Shown here piece after piece: positions 22,115 through 29,087 of a DNA stretch of 29,087 bases. The notes below the pieces were generated by a model, which saw nothing but the letters and a program-made list of their open reading frames with translations, was not told the origin of the DNA and ran no database searches. Location: NCBI GenBank assembly GCA_934553285.1, contig CAKTFD010000014.1, positions 1 to 29,087 on the forward strand, given 5' to 3'. The position numbers and the translations under genes were made by a program. Origin of the DNA: an uncultured Faecalibacterium sp. (GTDB lineage: Bacteria; Bacillota; Clostridia; Oscillospirales; Ruminococcaceae). Position 1 is the first letter of the stretch. Every line of letters starts with the position of its first letter.

Positions 22115-23686
22115 ATGACCGCGATCGGAGTGATCGTGGCCTTGATCGTTGCTGTTGTCGGCGTGGCTGCGGGCTATTTTATTGGTTACAATAACCGTAA
22201 AAAGTCTGCCGAAGCCCAGATCGGCAGCGCCGAAGCCGAGGCTACCCGCCTGGTGAACGAGGCGATCAAGACCGCTGACCAGAAGCGCAAGGAAGCGGTT
22301 CTGGAAGCAAAGGACGAGGCTTTCCGCCTGAAAGCCGAGGTCGATGCCCAGAAGGCAGAGGCCGACAAGGAGATCAAACAGCGCCGTGCGGAGATCAGCC
22401 GCCAGGAGAACCGTATCGACCAGAAGGAAACTGCCCTGGACCGCAAGACCGAAGCGCTGGAAAAAAAGGAAGAAGAGCTGAAAAAGCGTGCTGCGGAAGC
22501 CGAGGAGCGCCTGGCCGAGATCGATGCCCTGCGCGCCAAGGAGATGGAGCGGCTGGAAACGCTGGCCGGCCTGAGCCAGGAGGACGCCCGCGAGGTGCTG
22601 CTGCACAAGGTGGACGAGGAGCTGACCCACGAAAAGGCCGTGCGCATTGCCGCCTATGAGACCGACCTGAAAGAGAACTGCGACAACATTGCCCGCAACC
22701 TTATCGGCCAGGCCGTGAGCCGCTGCGCTGCCGACCACTGCAGCGAGACCACCGTGAGCGTGGTGCCGCTGCCCAGCGATGAGATGAAGGGCCGCATCAT
22801 TGGCCGTGAGGGCCGCAACATCCGCGCCCTGGAGACCGCTACCGGCGTAGACCTGATCATCGATGATACCCCGGAGGCTATCACCCTGTCCTCCTTTGAC
22901 CAGACCCGCCGCGAGGTCGCCCGCATGACCCTGGAGCGCCTGATCGGCGATGGCCGCATCCACCCCGCCCGCATCGAGGAAACAGTGGAAAAGTGCCGCC
23001 ACGACCTGGAGCTGCAGATGAAGCGCGAGGGCGAGCGCGCCGTGATGGAACTGGGTATCCACGGCCTGCACCCCGACCTTATCAAGCTGATCGGCCGGTT
23101 GAAGTACCGCACCAGCTTTGGCCAGAATGCCCTGACCCACAGCATGGAGGTGGCCTGGGTGGCCGGCCTGCTGGCAGGCGAGATGGGCGTAAACGTTACC
23201 ATGGCACGCCGTGCCGGCCTGCTGCATGATATCGGCAAGGCACTGGACCACGAGATCGAGGGCAGCCATGTCCAGATCGGTGTGGACATCTGCCGTAAGT
23301 ACAAGGAGAACACCCAGATCATCCACGCCATCGAGGCACACCACGGCGATGTGGAGCCTAAGACCCCGCTGGCCTTCATCATCCAGGCAGCCGACGCCAT
23401 CAGCGCCGCCCGCCCCGGTGCCCGCCGTGAGAACGTGGAAAGCTACGTCAAGCGCCTGGAAAACCTGGAGGAGATCTCCTCCAGCTTTGAGGGCGTGGAG
23501 CAGGCCTTTGCCGTGCAGGCAGGCCGCGAAGTGCGCATCCTGGTAAAGCCGGACGTCATCAGCGACGACCAGGTGATCCTGCTGGCACGCTCTATCGCCA
23601 AAAAGATCGAGGACACGCTGGATTACCCCGGCCAGATCAAGGTCAACGTCATCCGCGAGAGCCGCGCTGTCGAGTACGCAAAATAA
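22115..23686 (+). CDS. rny: Ribonuclease Y
   Basis: The 523-residue membrane-anchored endoribonuclease starts decay and processing of many mRNAs in Firmicutes. It has an N-terminal membrane helix (residues 4-24), a long charged coiled coil (about 30-190), a KH RNA-binding domain with GRIIGREGRNIRALE (226-240), and an HD metal-dependent hydrolase domain with ALTHSMEVAWVAGLL (His342) and LLHDIGKALDHE (His371, Asp372). Length matches B. subtilis RNase Y (about 520). The ATG at 22115 follows AAAGGAGAG; the frame is open upstream to 21896 but that part has no ribosome-binding site or family resemblance. A long leader precedes it and a terminator follows. Confidence 0.97.
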   Translation: MTAIGVIVALIVAVVGVAAGYFIGYNNRKKSAEAQIGSAEAEATRLVNEAIKTADQKRKEAVLEAKDEAFRLKAEVDAQKAEADKEIKQRRAEISRQENRIDQKETALDRKTEALEKKEEELKKRAAEAEERLAEIDALRAKEMERLETLAGLSQEDAREVLLHKVDEELTHEKAVRIAAYETDLKENCDNIARNLIGQAVSRCAADHCSETTVSVVPLPSDEMKGRIIGREGRNIRALETATGVDLIIDDTPEAITLSSFDQTRREVARMTLERLIGDGRIHPARIEETVEKCRHDLELQMKREGERAVMELGIHGLHPDLIKLIGRLKYRTSFGQNALTHSMEVAWVAGLLAGEMGVNVTMARRAGLLHDIGKALDHEIEGSHVQIGVDICRKYKENTQIIHAIEAHHGDVEPKTPLAFIIQAADAISAARPGARRENVESYVKRLENLEEISSSFEGVEQAFAVQAGREVRILVKPDVISDDQVILLARSIAKKIEDTLDYPGQIKVNVIRESRAVEYAK

Positions 23687-23695
23687 GTGTTTTGC

Positions 23696-23733
23696 AACAG
23701 CCTGTCGTGTTTTTGCACGGCAGGCTGTTTTTT
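23696..23733 (+). terminator. Terminator of rny
   Basis: AACAGCCTGTCGTG (23696-23709) pairs with CACGGCAGGCTGTT (23716-23729) with one wobble, running into a T-run at 23727-23733. Confidence 0.9.
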
Positions 23734-23842
23734 GCTGCAAAACGATCGCTTTTCCTGCCCCCCAATGGGTTCATAAAGGCAGAAGAAAGGGCTGTTTTTA
23801 TCCGCCTCGGGGCAACGCGCAACGGCCTGCAACGGAAACATG

Positions 23843-23980
23843 GAGATCAACTTTTGCAGCATGACCCGGAGCAAAAGCCTTCCCCCCTTGGGGACAGCTG
23901 CGCCCCTCTTTGTCCCCTTTGATGACATTTCTCCCCGGCGCGGGGAGGATCCTGTCCCGGCCGGGGGAAGCCTTTAGCCG
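23843..23980. repeat. Family A composite repeat (copy 5)
   Basis: Begins with a 50-nt module (23843-23892) that matches 6963-7012 at 46 of 50 positions by eye, including the stem CTTTTGC/GCAAAAG. It continues to CCGGGGGAAGCCTTTAG, also shared with copy 2, but its middle is different and partly rearranged. It occupies the gap between the rny and sstT terminators; no gene is seen in 23734-24050. Confidence 0.72.
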
Positions 23981-24050
23981 GTGTTGCCCGCCCCCTGAAA
24001 GACGGCATTCGATATGCCGTGGTGCTGTTCCGCTGCACACTGCAAATGAT

Positions 24051-24090
24051 AAAGGGGCTGCTGCACGAGATCCTGTGCAGCAGCCCCTTT
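24051..24090 (-). terminator. Terminator of sstT
   Basis: AAAGGGGCTGCTGCAC (24051-24066) pairs perfectly with GTGCAGCAGCCCCTTT (24075-24090). It lies 22 nt after the sstT stop on the minus strand. Confidence 0.88.
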
Positions 24091-24112
24091 TGTATAACGC
24101 GGTATTTTTATT

Positions 24113-25360
24113 TTAACCTTTCAGGAAAGCAGGCAGCGCCTTGCCCTGTTTGCGCCACTGGTGATACTCGGCAGTAGCGGCAAATTCTACGTCACCGGCA
24201 GAGTTCAGCGCAGTTTCCACCGAGTCCTGCACCACGCCGATGATAAAGCCGACGCCCACCATCTGCATGGCCACATCATTGGAGATGCCGAACAGCGAGC
24301 AGGCCATGGGGATCAGCAGCAGGGAACCGCCTGCCACACCGGAAGCGCCGCAAGCACCCAGCGCGCTCATGGCGCTCAGCACGATGGCAGCGGGCAGGGA
24401 CACCTGGATGCCCAGGGTATTGGCTGCCGCCAGGGTCATGATGGTAATGGTGATGGCGGCACCATCCATGTTGATGGTAGCGCCCAGCGGGATGGACACG
24501 GAGTACATATCCTTGTCCAGCCCCAGCTTTTCACACAGGGCCATATTCACGGGGATGTTGGCAGCGGAGCTGCGGGTAAAGAAGGCGGTCAGACCAGACT
24601 CTTTCAGGCAGCGGAACACCAGCGGATACGGATTGCAGTGCAGGTAGATGAACATGATAAAGGGGGAGACCACCAGCGCCATAAACAGCATGGTGCCCAC
24701 CAGCAGGGCCAGCAGCTTGCCGTACTGGGTAAAGATGGCCAGGCCGTTGCCGGATACGTTGGTATACACCAGACCCATGATGCCGAAAGGAGCCAGATTG
24801 ATGATCCAGCGCACGATCTGCGAAACGGCATCGGCGGTATTGGCCAGGAACACCTTGGTGCTCTCTGCGCCAACGTTCTTCATGGCGATGCCGAACATGC
24901 AGGCCCAGAACAGGATGCCGATGTAGTTGCCGCTCATCAGGGCGGTAACGGGGTTTGCCACAAAGTTTGTGAGCAGGGTGCTCATCACCTCGCCCAGGCC
25001 CTGGGGGATCACATCAGACTGTGCCGCATCGGCCAGCACCACCGTGACCGGGAACATAAAGCTGGTGATCGCCGCAATGGCTGCCGCCAGAAAGGTGGTG
25101 AGCATGTACAGCCAGATCACGGTGCCAAAACGGCGGTCCAGCCTGGACGAGCCCTGCGCCAGCGCGCTGGCCACGATCACGAATACCAGCACCGGGGCAA
25201 TGCCTTTCAGCGCGCCCACGAACAGGTTGCCAAGCTCGCCCACCCAGGCGGCACCCGGCACCACCAGCGCCAACACCGAACCGACTGCCAGGCCGATCAG
25301 GATGCGCAGGATCAGGCTGGTCTGGTTGTATTTTGCAACAACCGCTTTCAAGGTCTTCAT
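24113..25360 (-). CDS. sstT: Serine/threonine:Na+ symporter
   Basis: The 415-residue dicarboxylate/amino acid:cation symporter family member is most like SstT, which imports L-serine and L-threonine with sodium. Hydrophobic segments cover eight helices plus two re-entrant loops. Family-defining blocks include LTAFFTRSSAANIPVNMALC (about 273-292; serine-rich hairpin), VSIPLGATINMDGAAITITI (about 303-322; the NMDG cation and substrate site) and LGACGASGVAGGSLLLIPMA (about 345-364). SstT and glutamate or C4-dicarboxylate carriers share this fold; the short N-terminus and the RSSAANIPVNM wording favour SstT. The ATG at 25360 follows AGAGGAG. It has its own promoter and terminator. Confidence 0.92.
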   Translation of the reverse strand: MKTLKAVVAKYNQTSLILRILIGLAVGSVLALVVPGAAWVGELGNLFVGALKGIAPVLVFVIVASALAQGSSRLDRRFGTVIWLYMLTTFLAAAIAAITSFMFPVTVVLADAAQSDVIPQGLGEVMSTLLTNFVANPVTALMSGNYIGILFWACMFGIAMKNVGAESTKVFLANTADAVSQIVRWIINLAPFGIMGLVYTNVSGNGLAIFTQYGKLLALLVGTMLFMALVVSPFIMFIYLHCNPYPLVFRCLKESGLTAFFTRSSAANIPVNMALCEKLGLDKDMYSVSIPLGATINMDGAAITITIMTLAAANTLGIQVSLPAAIVLSAMSALGACGASGVAGGSLLLIPMACSLFGISNDVAMQMVGVGFIIGVVQDSVETALNSAGDVEFAATAEYHQWRKQGKALPAFLKG

Positions 25361-25380
25361 ATCGTAACACTCCTCTTATG

Positions 25381-25437
25381 CTGTGCGCCCATTGCGCACA
25401 GTTTCCTGTTTCTTACACGAGAACAGTTGTCATTATA
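25381..25437 (-). promoter_or_regulatory. Promoter and leader hairpin of sstT
   Basis: On the minus strand a TGATATAAT extended -10 (TATAAT at 25437-25432) is perfect, while the -35 is poor. In the short leader CTGTGCGC pairs with GCGCACAG (25381-25401), ending about five bases before the ribosome-binding site. Nothing else was recognised in 25438-25580. Confidence 0.6.
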
Positions 25438-25581
25438 TCACACACGGCCCAAAAGAGGAAGTGTTTTCCGGCATTTTTCAGGTGTCTGGCGCGTTTTTTG
25501 TAAACTTTTTTCAAAACGCTCCAAAAACTGTATTTTGTGCAAGAACAGTTTTGCGGTTTTGCCCACAACGCCACCCGCTAA

Positions 25582-25630
25582 AAAAGGCACCCGCGCACAT
25601 CCGCACCGGGATGTACTGTGGGTGCCTTTT
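25582..25630 (-). terminator. Terminator of the GNAT gene
   Basis: AAAAGGCACCC (25582-25592) pairs with GGGTGCCTTTT (25620-25630), with an inner stem ACATCC/GGATGT (25597-25614). A T-run follows on the minus strand. Confidence 0.82.
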
Positions 25631-25668
25631 GGGTACTGCTGTTTTTATCGCAATTTTCAAAAATAGTG

Positions 25669-25745
25669 CCAATCAAAACAGCATATTTGCGATATGCAGT
25701 TTGCGGATGTTGCTTGTGCATTAAAAACGCAAACTGCTATAAAAG
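25669..25745. repeat. Family B structured repeat, copy 3, overlapping a gene end
   Basis: The arms GCAGTTTGCG (25696-25705) and CGCAAACTGC (25728-25737) form a perfect 10-bp stem around a 22-nt loop that includes TGTTGCTTGTGCATTAA. The same segments are present in copy 1, where the stem has different bases on both sides. The last eight codons of the acetyltransferase gene, including its stop, lie inside this element. Confidence 0.75.
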
Positions 25746-26245
25746 CTCTGGTTCTGGGTAAGGGACATCCGCTGGTAGGCGATGCGGGGTGTACCATCCG
25801 CCACATGGATGATGCCGCAGCGGGTAAAACCATTGCTCTCCAGCAGGTGCTGCATGATCTTGTTATCGGCGTGGGTATCAGCGCGCAGGCTCTCGCAGTG
25901 CTCCAGGCACCACTCGATGACCTTTTTGCCGATGCCCCTGTTTTCACCGGCGGATGCCATCCGGTGGATGGTGCCATAGGGCAGGGTATCGTTGAGCCAC
26001 TGCCCGTCCTCAATAACATTGTAGGTGGGGTCCGGGCCAAGGATAAAGGCGAACACCGCCTGCATCCGGCCATTGACCATATAAACGAACAGCCGGTTTG
26101 TGTCGATATCCTCTGCCAGCAGTTCCGGGGTAGGGTAGCCATCTCCCCACTGGGTGGGATTGCCGTTTTCGGCCATAAACTCCCGCGCACGGGCATAGAT
26201 CTTTAAGATCTGCGCAAGATCCCCTCTGACCGCTCCTCGAAACAT
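25721..26245 (-). CDS. GNAT-family N-acetyltransferase
   Basis: A 174-residue Gcn5-related acetyltransferase, which would transfer acetyl from acetyl-CoA to an amino group. The N-terminus FRGAVRGDLAQILKIYARAR is the usual first strand and helix. The acetyl-CoA loop is ENRGIGKKVIEWCLEHC (about 112-128), followed by DTHADNKIMQHLLESNGFTRCGII, the typical final block. The ATG at 26245 follows AGAGGATG; a longer frame to 26368 has no ribosome-binding site. The last seven residues (FYSSLRF region) are encoded within a family B repeat, so the natural C-terminus may have been altered by insertion. Substrate unknown. Confidence 0.85.
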   Translation of the reverse strand: MFRGAVRGDLAQILKIYARAREFMAENGNPTQWGDGYPTPELLAEDIDTNRLFVYMVNGRMQAVFAFILGPDPTYNVIEDGQWLNDTLPYGTIHRMASAGENRGIGKKVIEWCLEHCESLRADTHADNKIMQHLLESNGFTRCGIIHVADGTPRIAYQRMSLTQNQSFYSSLRF

Positions 26246-26299
26246 AATCTTTTCATCCTCTCTTGCCTGCGCCCTGCCGCGCCGACCACTATTTGTATT

Positions 26300-26328
26300 A
26301 GTATAACACATTTTGCCATAAAGTTCCA
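26300..26328 (-). promoter_or_regulatory. Promoter of the GNAT gene
   Basis: On the minus strand TGTTATACT is an extended -10 (TATACT at 26305-26300), with a weak TGGAAC -35 at 17 nt. Confidence 0.55.
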
Positions 26329-26352
26329 GATTTTTCTCTGCTTTTTGGGCAC

Positions 26353-26392
26353 AAAAACAGACCGCCATGCGCAGGGCAGCGGCACAGCGGTC
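26353..26392 (-). terminator. Terminator of the AraC-type gene
   Basis: GACCGC and GCGGTC (26360-26365, 26387-26392) form the outer stem with a further TGTGC/GCGCA pairing inside; TGTTTTTG follows on the minus strand. It is 18 nt after the stop. Confidence 0.6.
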
Positions 26393-26409
26393 AGGGCAGG
26401 CACGTTTTT

Positions 26410-26793
26410 TCAGGCCATGGGGCGGCGGCGCACCATCCGGTATTCCCGGGGGCTAAGGCCGTAGCGCTCGTGGAACAGGCGGTAGAAGTAACTGGTATTT
26501 TCGTACCCTACCAGCGCGATGATCTGCTGGATGTTCAGATCGCTGCGGCGCAGCAGGCGCGCTGCGGTTTCCATGCGGTGTTTCTGGAGCAGTTCCTTGT
26601 AGGTGCGCCCGGTCTGGGCGCGCACACACTCGCTGACATAGGCCAGCGAAACGCCATAGGCCCTTGCCACGTTGGAGAGGCTGGCCTCGCGATAATTGCG
26701 GGTGATCTCCTGCAGCGCCGCCTGTACCAGTGCATCGCGGCTTACGGCCTCCATGCGGCCCTGCTGCGGGGAGCGTTCGAGCTTTGCCATCAT
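26410..26793 (-). CDS. AraC-type DNA-binding protein without sensor domain
   Basis: The 127-residue protein consists almost only of the AraC/XylS double helix-turn-helix. The first HTH is at about residues 36-58 (ASLSNVARAYGVSLAYVSEC), and the second at about 84-108 (NIQQIIALVGYENTSYFYRL) with the closing FHERYGLSPREYR signature. The family normally has about 280 residues with a separate ligand-binding domain, so this is a stand-alone DNA-binding version; short members exist. The start is at one of two adjacent ATG codons (26793 or 26790) after GGAGG. It is flanked by terminators and has a long hairpin in its leader. Targets unknown; the neighbouring acetyltransferase and phoU genes are not obviously linked. 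Confidence 0.82.
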   Translation of the reverse strand: MMAKLERSPQQGRMEAVSRDALVQAALQEITRNYREASLSNVARAYGVSLAYVSECVRAQTGRTYKELLQKHRMETAARLLRRSDLNIQQIIALVGYENTSYFYRLFHERYGLSPREYRMVRRRPMA

Positions 26794-26811
26794 TGTATGT
26801 CCTCCGTAACA

Positions 26812-26856
26812 GTGCGGCAGGCGGGGGACTGGGGGAAGCCGGACCCCCCGCCGCAC
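26812..26856 (-). other. Hairpin in the AraC-type gene leader
   Basis: GTGCGGC (26812-26818) pairs with GCCGCAC (26850-26856), continued inside by GGGGG/CCCCC. It ends next to the ribosome-binding site. A further palindrome, AGCCCCC/GGGGGCT-like, lies at about 26868-26882. There is no T-run, so this is probably not a terminator. Confidence 0.45.
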
Positions 26857-26986
26857 GATAACTGCAAAGCCCCCGGGGGGCTTCTTCTATCCTGAATACG
26901 AATGGAGCAGGGCAAAGATTGCAAAAAAGATAAAAATTTTTTAATCAATTTTCGTTGCAGTCCACCCCTTGCGCCTATCCCCATAG

Positions 26987-27022
26987 AAAAAGGCTGCCTG
27001 CACAGCGGCAGACAGCCTTTTT
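26987..27022 (-). terminator. Terminator of the pst-phoU operon
   Basis: AAAAAGGCTG (26987-26996) with CAGCCTTTTT (27013-27022), plus an inner CTGC/GCAG (26998-27001, 27008-27011). It lies 46 nt after the phoU stop. Confidence 0.85.
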
Positions 27023-27068
27023 CCGAAGAAAATAAGGAAAACACGCGCCCAGAAGGGCAGAGTGAGTA

Positions 27069-27737
27069 TCAGAACATGCTTTCGTCTTTATAGCGGCCGG
27101 TGCGCACGAACTGCACCCACTCGGCCACATTTACGGCGTGGTCACCGATGCGCTCCAGATACTTGATGACCATCAGCAGATCCAGCGCCGCGTCCACCTT
27201 GGCGGGGTCGGCAGCGATCTCCTGGGCCAGCGTATGCTTGATGGCGTTAAAATCGTAATCCACAGCGTCATCTGCCGCGATCACACGGCGGGCGGCAAGC
27301 TCGTCCTCGGCCGTCAGGGCGGCCATGGCATCCAGGATCATCTGGTATGCCTTGCGCCCCATGGCGATGGCCTGGCTGACCGCCGGGTCGCCCTCCTTGC
27401 GCACCGTGACCAGGTGGGGGATGATCTCCGCGATATCCGAGGCATGGTCGCCGATGCGCTCGATATCGGTGACGACCTTCATGGCGGTGGAGATACGGCG
27501 CAGGTCGCCCGCTACCGGCTGCTGCCGCAGCAGCAGGGTCATGCAGCGGTGCTCGATGTTGCGCTCCATGTTATTGATGCGGTCGTCCCCCTGCACGATC
27601 TTCTGGGCGGCCACGGCATCGGCGGTGCACAGGGCTTCCAGTGCATTTTCCACGGCTTCTGCCGCGTTCTTTCCCATCTCCACCAGTGCGCCTTTCAGGG
27701 CTTCCAGGTCGCTGTCGTACTGTTTGCGAATGCTCAT
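27069..27737 (-). CDS. phoU: Phosphate-uptake regulator PhoU
   Basis: The 222-residue all-helical protein is built from two similar three-helix repeats, each with a metal-binding motif: VTDIERIGDHASDIAEI in the first half and VIKYLERIGDHAVNVAEW in the second. PhoU dampens Pst transport and signals phosphate sufficiency to PhoR-type kinases at the membrane. The ATG at 27737 follows GGGAGG; the frame is open further upstream but without family resemblance. It is the last gene of the pst operon, 19 nt after pstB. Confidence 0.95.
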   Translation of the reverse strand: MSIRKQYDSDLEALKGALVEMGKNAAEAVENALEALCTADAVAAQKIVQGDDRINNMERNIEHRCMTLLLRQQPVAGDLRRISTAMKVVTDIERIGDHASDIAEIIPHLVTVRKEGDPAVSQAIAMGRKAYQMILDAMAALTAEDELAARRVIAADDAVDYDFNAIKHTLAQEIAADPAKVDAALDLLMVIKYLERIGDHAVNVAEWVQFVRTGRYKDESMF

Positions 27738-27756
27738 TGCTTTGTTCCTCCCTGCA

Positions 27757-28524
27757 TTAACCAAACCGGCCGGAGATGTAGTCCTCGGTGCGCTTATCCC
27801 GCGGTGCACTGAAGATCTGGGTCGTGGGGCCTGCCTCTACCAGCTCGCCCAGCAGGAAAAAGGCGGTGCGGTCGCTGATACGGGCTGCCTGCTGCATGTT
27901 GTGGGTAACGATGACCACGGTGTAGTTCTTTTTCAGCTCGCTCATCAGCTCCTCCACCTTCATGGTGGAGCCGGGATCCAGGGCGCTGGTAGGCTCGTCC
28001 ATCAGCAGCACCTCCGGCTTAACGGCCAGTGCACGGGCGATGCAAAGGCGCTGCTGCTGCCCGCCGGAAAGGCCCAGCGCGCTCTTTTTCAGGCGGTCCT
28101 TCACCTCGTCCCACAGGGCTGCACCCCGCAGGGAGCTTTCCACCAGCTCATCCAGCTCGGCCTTATTGCGCACACCGTGCAGCTTTGGGCCGTAGGTGAT
28201 ATTATCGTAGATGCTCATGGGGAAGGGGTTGGCTTTCTGAAACACCATGCCTACCCGGCGGCGCAGGTCGGTCAGCTCCATCTCCCGGGCAAAGATATCC
28301 TCGCCCTTGAGCCGCACATCGCCCTCGATGCGCACGCCCGGCACAAGGTCGTTCATGCGGTTAAGGGTCTTTAAAAAGGTGGATTTGCCGCAGCCGGAGG
28401 GGCCGATCAGGGCGGTGATCTCCCGCTCGCCTACATCCAGCGAAATACTTTTCAGCGCCTTGAAGTCGCCGTACCAGAGATCCAGATCCTTTGCCGATAT
28501 CACCGGCACATTCGTGTTTTCCAT
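27757..28524 (-). CDS. pstB: Phosphate ABC transporter ATP-binding protein
   Basis: The 255-residue ATPase powers PstSCAB phosphate import. Walker A is GPSGCGKST (41-49), the Q-loop is in VGMVFQKANPFPMSIYDNI, the signature is LSGGQQQR (152-159), Walker B is VLLMDEP (172-178), and the switch histidine is in VIVTHNMQQA. PstB hallmarks (YGDFKALKSISLDV near the start and KANPFPMSIYDNITYG) are clear. Two in-frame ATGs compete: 28524, with GAGG 7 nt before it, and 28536, with GGGGG; I chose 28524 because the latter's ribosome-binding site lies in a repeat. Confidence 0.96.
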   Translation of the reverse strand: MENTNVPVISAKDLDLWYGDFKALKSISLDVGEREITALIGPSGCGKSTFLKTLNRMNDLVPGVRIEGDVRLKGEDIFAREMELTDLRRRVGMVFQKANPFPMSIYDNITYGPKLHGVRNKAELDELVESSLRGAALWDEVKDRLKKSALGLSGGQQQRLCIARALAVKPEVLLMDEPTSALDPGSTMKVEELMSELKKNYTVVIVTHNMQQAARISDRTAFFLLGELVEAGPTTQIFSAPRDKRTEDYISGRFG

Positions 28525-28540
28525 AGAGTACCTCATATTA

Positions 28541-28651
28541 TGACCCCCTCAGCCTCACTTCGTTCGGCAGCTCCCCTTTTGTCGCTGCGCGGCCTCTTCC
28601 CTCGGAGCAGGGGAAGGTGGCTGCGGCCAGCGGGAGCAGACGGAAGGGGGT
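28541..28651. repeat. Family A composite repeat inside the pst operon (copy 6)
   Basis: Facing units at about 28541-28580 (TGACCCCCTCAGCCTCACTT, then CGGCAGCTCCCC) and 28606-28651 (AGGGGAAGGTGGC, then GACGGAAGGGGG) fill the gap between pstA and pstB. They would be part of the mRNA. Confidence 0.72.
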
Positions 28652-28661
28652 TCTTCTCTTT

Positions 28662-29087
28662 TTACTGCTTCTGTTTCAGTTTTGTTTTGGCCAGGCGGGC
28701 TGCCAGGTTGATCAGCAGCACCAGCACCAGCAGCACTGCGCCGATGCCCCAGGCGGAGGCAAAATCGCCATCCTCAAAGGCACGCAGGTACAGCAGCACC
28801 GACAGGGTGGCACCGTTGGAGGTGTAGGCCTTGAACACGCTCTTGGCAATGACCTCCGCTGCACCGGCGGTGAACAGCAGCGCGGCGCTTTCGCCCACGA
28901 TACGGCCTACCGCCAGGATGCAGCCGGTAACGATGCCATCGATGCTGCAGGGCAGCACGATGGTGCGGATGATGTGCCATTTGCCTGCACCCAGACCCAT
29001 GGCACCCTCACGGTAGCCCTGCGGCACCGTCTTGAGGGATTCCTGCGTGGTGCGGATGATGGTGGGCAGGTTCATGACCACCAGCGT
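28662..29087 (-). CDS. pstA: Phosphate ABC transporter permease PstA (partial, N-terminus outside the window)
   Basis: Only the C-terminal 141 residues are visible; the frame runs off the right end. The segment MNLPTIIRTTQESLKTVPQG followed by YREGAMGLGAGKWHIIRTIVLP is the cytoplasmic EAA-type loop that contacts PstB. GIVTGCILAVGRIVGESAALLFTAG and the last helix IGAVLLVLVLLINLAARLAK fit PstA. It is on the same strand as pstB and phoU, so pstS and pstC should lie just outside the window. Confidence 0.93.
   Translation of the reverse strand, partial: TLVVMNLPTIIRTTQESLKTVPQGYREGAMGLGAGKWHIIRTIVLPCSIDGIVTGCILAVGRIVGESAALLFTAGAAEVIAKSVFKAYTSNGATLSVLLYLRAFEDGDFASAWGIGAVLLVLVLLINLAARLAKTKLKQKQ

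Noticed and set aside
22085..23740. 551-codon minus-strand frame opposite rny
   Set aside because: Shadow of RNase Y; composition typical of antisense frames in GC-rich genes.

Overview
This window looks like chromosomal DNA from a gut Firmicute of the Oscillospiraceae/Ruminococcaceae, most probably Faecalibacterium or a close relative. That is an inference from the high-GC codon use combined with strong Firmicute-type Shine-Dalgarno sites (AGGAGG), the Firmicute gene set (RNase Y, ECF transporter S component, split transketolase, short HisG with HisZ, PHP-type histidinol phosphatase, SstT), and the many GC-rich palindromic repeats between genes. No rRNA, tRNA, CRISPR array, prophage or transposase gene was seen.

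Layout. 1-363: non-coding, with a large hairpin and one copy of a small structured repeat (family B). 364-3260: FlK-like thioesterase, a 49-residue minus-strand gene, an NhaC-type Na+/H+ antiporter, a MarR-like regulator and a bidirectional terminator. 3331-5194 (minus): a one-domain EamA transporter and a MATE efflux protein. 5410-13874 (minus): a complete histidine operon in the order hisZG (fused), hisD, hisC, hisB, hisH, hisA, hisF, hisIE and a PHP histidinol phosphatase. It has a good promoter at 13998-14026 and a terminator at 5214-5257. Together the products cover all ten steps from PRPP and ATP to histidine. 14189-14977 (minus): an AT-rich orphan lipoprotein. 15407-17669 (minus): thioredoxin and a two-subunit transketolase. 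18096-18632 (plus): an ECF S component behind a leader that contains an intrinsic terminator and a competing hairpin. 18831-19559: nagB. 19867-21624: a single reading frame that joins a full LysR-type regulator to a tyrosine-phosphatase-like domain. 22115-23686: RNase Y. 24113-26793 (minus): SstT, a GNAT acetyltransferase and a solo AraC-type DNA-binding protein. 27069-29087 (minus): phoU, pstB and the 3' part of pstA, the end of a phosphate-uptake operon that leaves the window.

Two repeat families occupy the gaps. Family A is a GC-rich composite palindrome found at six places, including inside the his operon (hisF/hisIE) and inside the pst operon (pstA/pstB). Family B is an element of about 60-75 nt found three times, whose stem changes on both sides in a base-pair-preserving way. 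The observations most worth following are the LysR-phosphatase fusion, the candidate orphan riboswitch or attenuator ahead of the ECF transporter, the covarying family B repeat, the HisZ-HisG fusion, and a palindrome placed exactly between the -35 and -10 boxes of the his promoter.
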